From Mycobacterium hubeiense (GTDB taxonomy: Bacteria > Actinomycetota > Actinomycetes > Mycobacteriales > Mycobacteriaceae): DNA of 64,000 nucleotides. Location of the stretch: the NCBI RefSeq assembly GCF_002838065.1, contig NZ_PIZU01000004.1, forward strand, positions 62,001-126,000, in the 5' to 3' direction. Positions 57,803 to 64,000 of this stretch are shown here, piece after piece. Below the pieces are notes generated by a model. It was not told the DNA's origin. It was given only the letters and a program-made list of their open reading frames with translations, and ran no database searches. How positions within the stretch are numbered: the first letter of the stretch is position 1; each line of letters starts with the position of its first letter. Position numbers and translations under genes: made by a program.

Positions 57803-58555
57803 TCAGCCGACGTGCTCGCGCAGGAAGGCGATGTCGTCCTTGCGGCCCTCGTCGGCCGTCTCGCAGATCACCGGGGCGTCGGCGGCGGTGACCACCGCGA
57901 CCAGCAGCTGCGGATCGATCTGCCCGGTGCCGAAGTTGGCGTGGCGGTCCGCACCGGAGCCTGCGGCGTCGCGGGAGTCGTTGCAGTGCACCAGGTCGAT
58001 GCGTCCGGTGATGGCCTTGATGCGGTCGACGGCGTCGATCAGCGCCTCACCGGCGGCCCACGCGTGGCAGGTGTCCAGGCAGAAGCCAATTCCCTTGTCG
58101 CCGATGTGATCCCACAGCCGGGCGATGGTGTCGAAGTGGCGCGCCATGGCGTGGTCCCCGCCGGCGGTGTTCTCCAGGTACACCGGCACGTCGGTTTCGA
58201 GGTAGTCGAGCGCCTTCACCCAGCGCTCGAAGCCCGCCTCCATGTCGTTGTCGTCGGCGTGCCCGCCGTGCACGATCACCGCGGTGGCGTTGATCTCCGA
58301 GGCCGCATCGCAGGTGTCCTGAAGGATCTTGCGCGACGGGATGCGCACCCGGTTGTTGGCCGACGCCACGTTGATCAGATACGGCGCGTGCACATACAGC
58401 GGCATGCTCGACGCCTTGAGCGCCTCGGCGTCCTCACGGGGCTTGGGCTTCTTCCAGCTCTGCGGGTTGCCGAGGAAGAACTGCACGACGTCGGCGCCGT
58501 CGGCTTGGGCGGCGGCCAGGGGATCGTCTTGGTGGACATGCGAACCAATGAGCAC
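57803..58555 (-). CDS. nfo: Endonuclease IV
   Basis: Codes for 250 residues. The three-zinc site residues are visible: SHVHQDD near residue 5, HAPYLIN near 56, VHGGH near 94, [11 protein letters not shown] near 124, [11 protein letters not shown] near 159 and [12 protein letters not shown] near 190. It cuts DNA at abasic sites in base-excision repair. In M. tuberculosis the same gene (end, Rv0670) lies near rpoC. Confidence 0.95.
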   Translation of the reverse strand: MLIGSHVHQDDPLAAAQADGADVVQFFLGNPQSWKKPKPREDAEALKASSMPLYVHAPYLINVASANNRVRIPSRKILQDTCDAASEINATAVIVHGGHADDNDMEAGFERWVKALDYLETDVPVYLENTAGGDHAMARHFDTIARLWDHIGDKGIGFCLDTCHAWAAGEALIDAVDRIKAITGRIDLVHCNDSRDAAGSGADRHANFGTGQIDPQLLVAVVTAADAPVICETADEGRKDDIAFLREHVG

Positions 58556-58611
58556 GCGGCCAGTCTAGTGAGCCTGCGGTGAGTTTCCGCGGCGCCGCTG
58601 GTCTACCTGGC

Positions 58612-59253
58612 ATGCGTAACGATGTGTGGCCGCTGGTCCATGCGGAGCGCCGCGCGTTGATCGCAGACCTCGAGCGGCTTGACGACGCGCAGTGGGCGAC
58701 GCCGTCGCTCTGTGACGGATGGCGCGTGCGCGACGTCGTCGCCCACCTGGTCGATGTGGCGATGACGACCCGGATCGGTTTCATGGTCGACATGGTGCGG
58801 GCGGGAATGGATTTCGACCGGCAGAACGCCCGCGGCTTACAGCGCGCCCGCGGTGCGTCGCCGCAGGAGACGTTGGCGCGGCTTCGCCGCGTGGCGCCGC
58901 GGACATCGACCCCGCCCGCGCCCCTTGATACCCGGCTCGTCGAGGAGGTCGTCCACGGCGAGGACATCCGTCGTCCGCTGGGCCTCACGCGCACGTATCC
59001 GGTGGAGGCCGTCGTCCGATCGCTACACCAGCAGGCCCGCATGTCGGCGTCGTTCGGCGGGGCCAAGGAACTAGTCGCGCGGGTGCGGCTGTGTGCGACG
59101 GATGCCGACCTGTCGATCGGTGAAGGCCCGGAGGTACGTGGACCCGCGCTCGCACTGTTGTTGGCGGTATCCGGCCGGCGGGTGGCGCTGGACGAACTCG
59201 ACGGCCCAGGGGTCGGCGCCCTTCTCCCCGCGAACAGACGCAAACTCGCATAA
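58612..59253 (+). CDS. Mycothiol-dependent-enzyme-like protein (maleylpyruvate isomerase/DinB fold)
   Basis: Codes for 213 residues from ATG 58612 (MRNDVWPLVHAERRALIADL). The metal-binding pattern of the DinB-like fold is present: LCDGWRVRDVVAHLVDV near residue 34, then the HGEDIRRPLG near 123. The MDMPI family uses mycothiol, but the substrate here is unknown. The last codons (LPANRRKLA) are encoded by one arm of the hairpin repeat at 59232. Confidence 0.78.
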   Translation: MRNDVWPLVHAERRALIADLERLDDAQWATPSLCDGWRVRDVVAHLVDVAMTTRIGFMVDMVRAGMDFDRQNARGLQRARGASPQETLARLRRVAPRTSTPPAPLDTRLVEEVVHGEDIRRPLGLTRTYPVEAVVRSLHQQARMSASFGGAKELVARVRLCATDADLSIGEGPEVRGPALALLLAVSGRRVALDELDGPGVGALLPANRRKLA

Positions 59254-59287
59254 AATCGCCCCATTTTGGGCAGTTTTGCGTCTGTTC
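59232..59287 (+). terminator. Palindrome overlapping the gene end, AGACGCAAA family
   Basis: Perfect 13-bp arms (GAACAGACGCAAA; 59232-59244 and 59275-59287) enclose the stop codon of the MDMPI-like gene. The sequence is related to the hairpins at 11976 and 60263. It may terminate both this gene and the convergent AbiEi-like gene. Confidence 0.7.
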
Positions 59288-59309
59288 AGCCAGATGTTCA
59301 GCCAGATGT

Positions 59310-60190
59310 TCAGCCAGCGAGACGGCCGCGATCGAGGTGGCCAGCGATCCGCGCCACGAGTTCCGTCGGGTGTCGACGTACGTCGTCGACCACAAGCGGC
59401 ACGCTCGTGTAGCCCAACTCCTGCAGCTGGCCACCTTCATCCGGTCATGTCTGAGGGCTTCCGGGGTGGCGTGCCATTCCATGCTTTCGTACTCGGCGAC
59501 GACCATCGCATCGGGCCACGCGAAATCCACCCTCCAAAGGCGGCCGTACCTATCGATGATCTCGTACTGCAATTCAGGCTTCGGAAGTCCACCGTCGATG
59601 AAGACGAGTCTCGCTTCGCTTTCAAGTGGAGACTCCGATCGACCGTCCGCATACTCAATCAGTTCGCGGACCTTCACGATGCCGCGTCGGCCTTTCTGCT
59701 CGCTGACCGCCGAGTGAAGGTCTGCGGAAGTACAGCATCCCGCATGCAGTATCGCGTCCAGTACCGCAAGTGCCCGCGGCCTGCGGAGGGTTCGCGCAAG
59801 CTCCACCGCCGTCCACGCGGGTGCCGTTGCGAGACGGCCGCTCACCCGGCGAAGTGGCGCGCCGATCCGCTGGTGAACCGTCAGCTGCGCCGACGGCCGC
59901 ATCCGCACGCCGGGGTCGAGCACATGGATGCGCCCGTCGGATTCGGTTGCGAATCCATACAGTTCAGCCGCGGTGTGCATGCACGCGACGATATGTTGAC
60001 CGGCAATGACGTCGAGCGCGGCAAGCCGATCTAGGGTGGTGGGCGGTCGCAGCGCATACACGCCATGCCAGACGCGTATGACCTTTCCGGTGCGGACAAG
60101 TCGAGCGAGCGTGCGGTAAGACATCCTGGCGAGTAACTGTTCTGTGGTCGCCAGGCCCCCGGATTCGACAAAAATCTCCTCAAGCGACAC
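59310..60190 (-). pseudogene. AbiEi-like/DUF559 protein gene with a frameshift
   Basis: From ATG 60190 the frame has the AbiEi-type N-terminal winged helix (GLATTEQLLARMSYRTLARL) and a C-terminal DUF559-like nuclease region (LVFIDGGLPKPELQYEIIDR, YGRLWRVDFAWPDAMVVAEY). After RHDRMKVA near 59430 the sense continues in another frame (LQELGYTSVPLVVDDVRRHP to LDRGRLAG, stop at 59310). One base is missing compared with the expected reading. Such genes are common and multicopy in mycobacteria. Either a decayed gene or a sequencing error. Confidence 0.75.
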
Positions 60191-60262
60191 GCAGACATGC
60201 TGTACCGCGACGGTCCGCCGCGAAAGCCAGCGCCCAAGCTCCCTGTGGATAACTTGCCCACC

Positions 60263-60310
60263 AGACGCAAAACTGCCCCAAAACCTTGGTTTTGGGGCAG
60301 TTTTGCGTCT
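60263..60310 (-). terminator. rpoC terminator, AGACGCAAA-family hairpin
   Basis: A perfect 23-bp stem (60263-60285 and 60288-60310) with a 2-nt loop lies 18 bp beyond the rpoC stop. It begins AGACGCAAAACTG, related to the rpsQ terminator. It ends the rpoBC transcript. Confidence 0.88.
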
Positions 60311-60328
60311 GCTCGTGCAGAGAGGTGA

Positions 60329-64000
<3,672 letters not shown>

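Overview
The window is high-GC actinobacterial DNA and reads as a chromosomal segment of a mycobacterium, most likely an environmental, Mycolicibacterium-like species. The reasons are the mycobacterial gene order around rpoC, the str, S10 and spc ribosomal operons, a complete mycofactocin cluster, LpqN, DUF3558 and DUF3060 envelope lipoproteins, and frequent GTG or TTG starts with ATGA or GTGA overlaps. The backbone order matches, as I recall it, M. tuberculosis Rv0668 to Rv0724 read backwards. The species cannot be fixed from the sequence alone.

Layout. 1-4783: sppA fragment, then the spc ribosomal operon (rplO to rplN, minus strand) with its own promoter near 4912-4940. 4999-11945: an accessory block that separates rplN from rpsQ. 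It holds a membrane protein, a formylglycine-generating enzyme, an LpqN lipoprotein, a DUF2306 membrane protein with a divergent TetR, a decayed alkyl-sulfatase tail, and an IS200/IS605-type element whose tnpB is split by an IS256-family element. 12043-17566: the S10 operon (rpsQ back to rpsJ). 17892-23708: thioesterase-like protein, esterase, P450, and a TetR/MFS pair. 23705-30902: mftG, F, E, D, C, B, A on the minus strand with divergent mftR. 30920-34773: a PhyH-type oxygenase, an ECF sigma factor with a triple-VOC partner, and a ferredoxin reductase. 34822-42488: arginine/ornithine catabolism (Lrp regulator, DDAH-like enzyme, rocD, rocE, stress protein, mycofactocin-type SDR, arcA and two decayed transporter genes). 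42489-44200: SHOCT protein and cutinase. 44348-49449: tuf, fusA, rpsG, rpsL. 49746-52389: TetR and two pairs of envelope proteins. 52401-60190: echA5, a PaaX-type regulator, echA4, fadE8, PAP2, endonuclease IV, a mycothiol-dependent-enzyme homologue and a frameshifted AbiEi-like gene. 60329-64000: rpoC without its N-terminus.

How it works together. Most of the window is translation and transcription machinery. Between these blocks lie redox-cofactor synthesis (mycofactocin makes a redox carrier for SDR-type dehydrogenases), arginine breakdown, and fatty acyl-CoA degradation. Several genes show decay: tnpA, tnpB, the alkyl sulfatase, arcD-like and NhaC-like transporters, and the AbiEi-like gene.

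The most striking features are a perfect 80-bp, ten-copy tandem array between fusA and tuf that carries copies of the fusA stop region; families of long palindromes used as terminators; and an IS256 insertion with an intact 8-bp target duplication whose removal would restore a 403-residue TnpB. I saw no convincing new defence or biosynthetic system. No rRNA, tRNA or CRISPR array was recognised.
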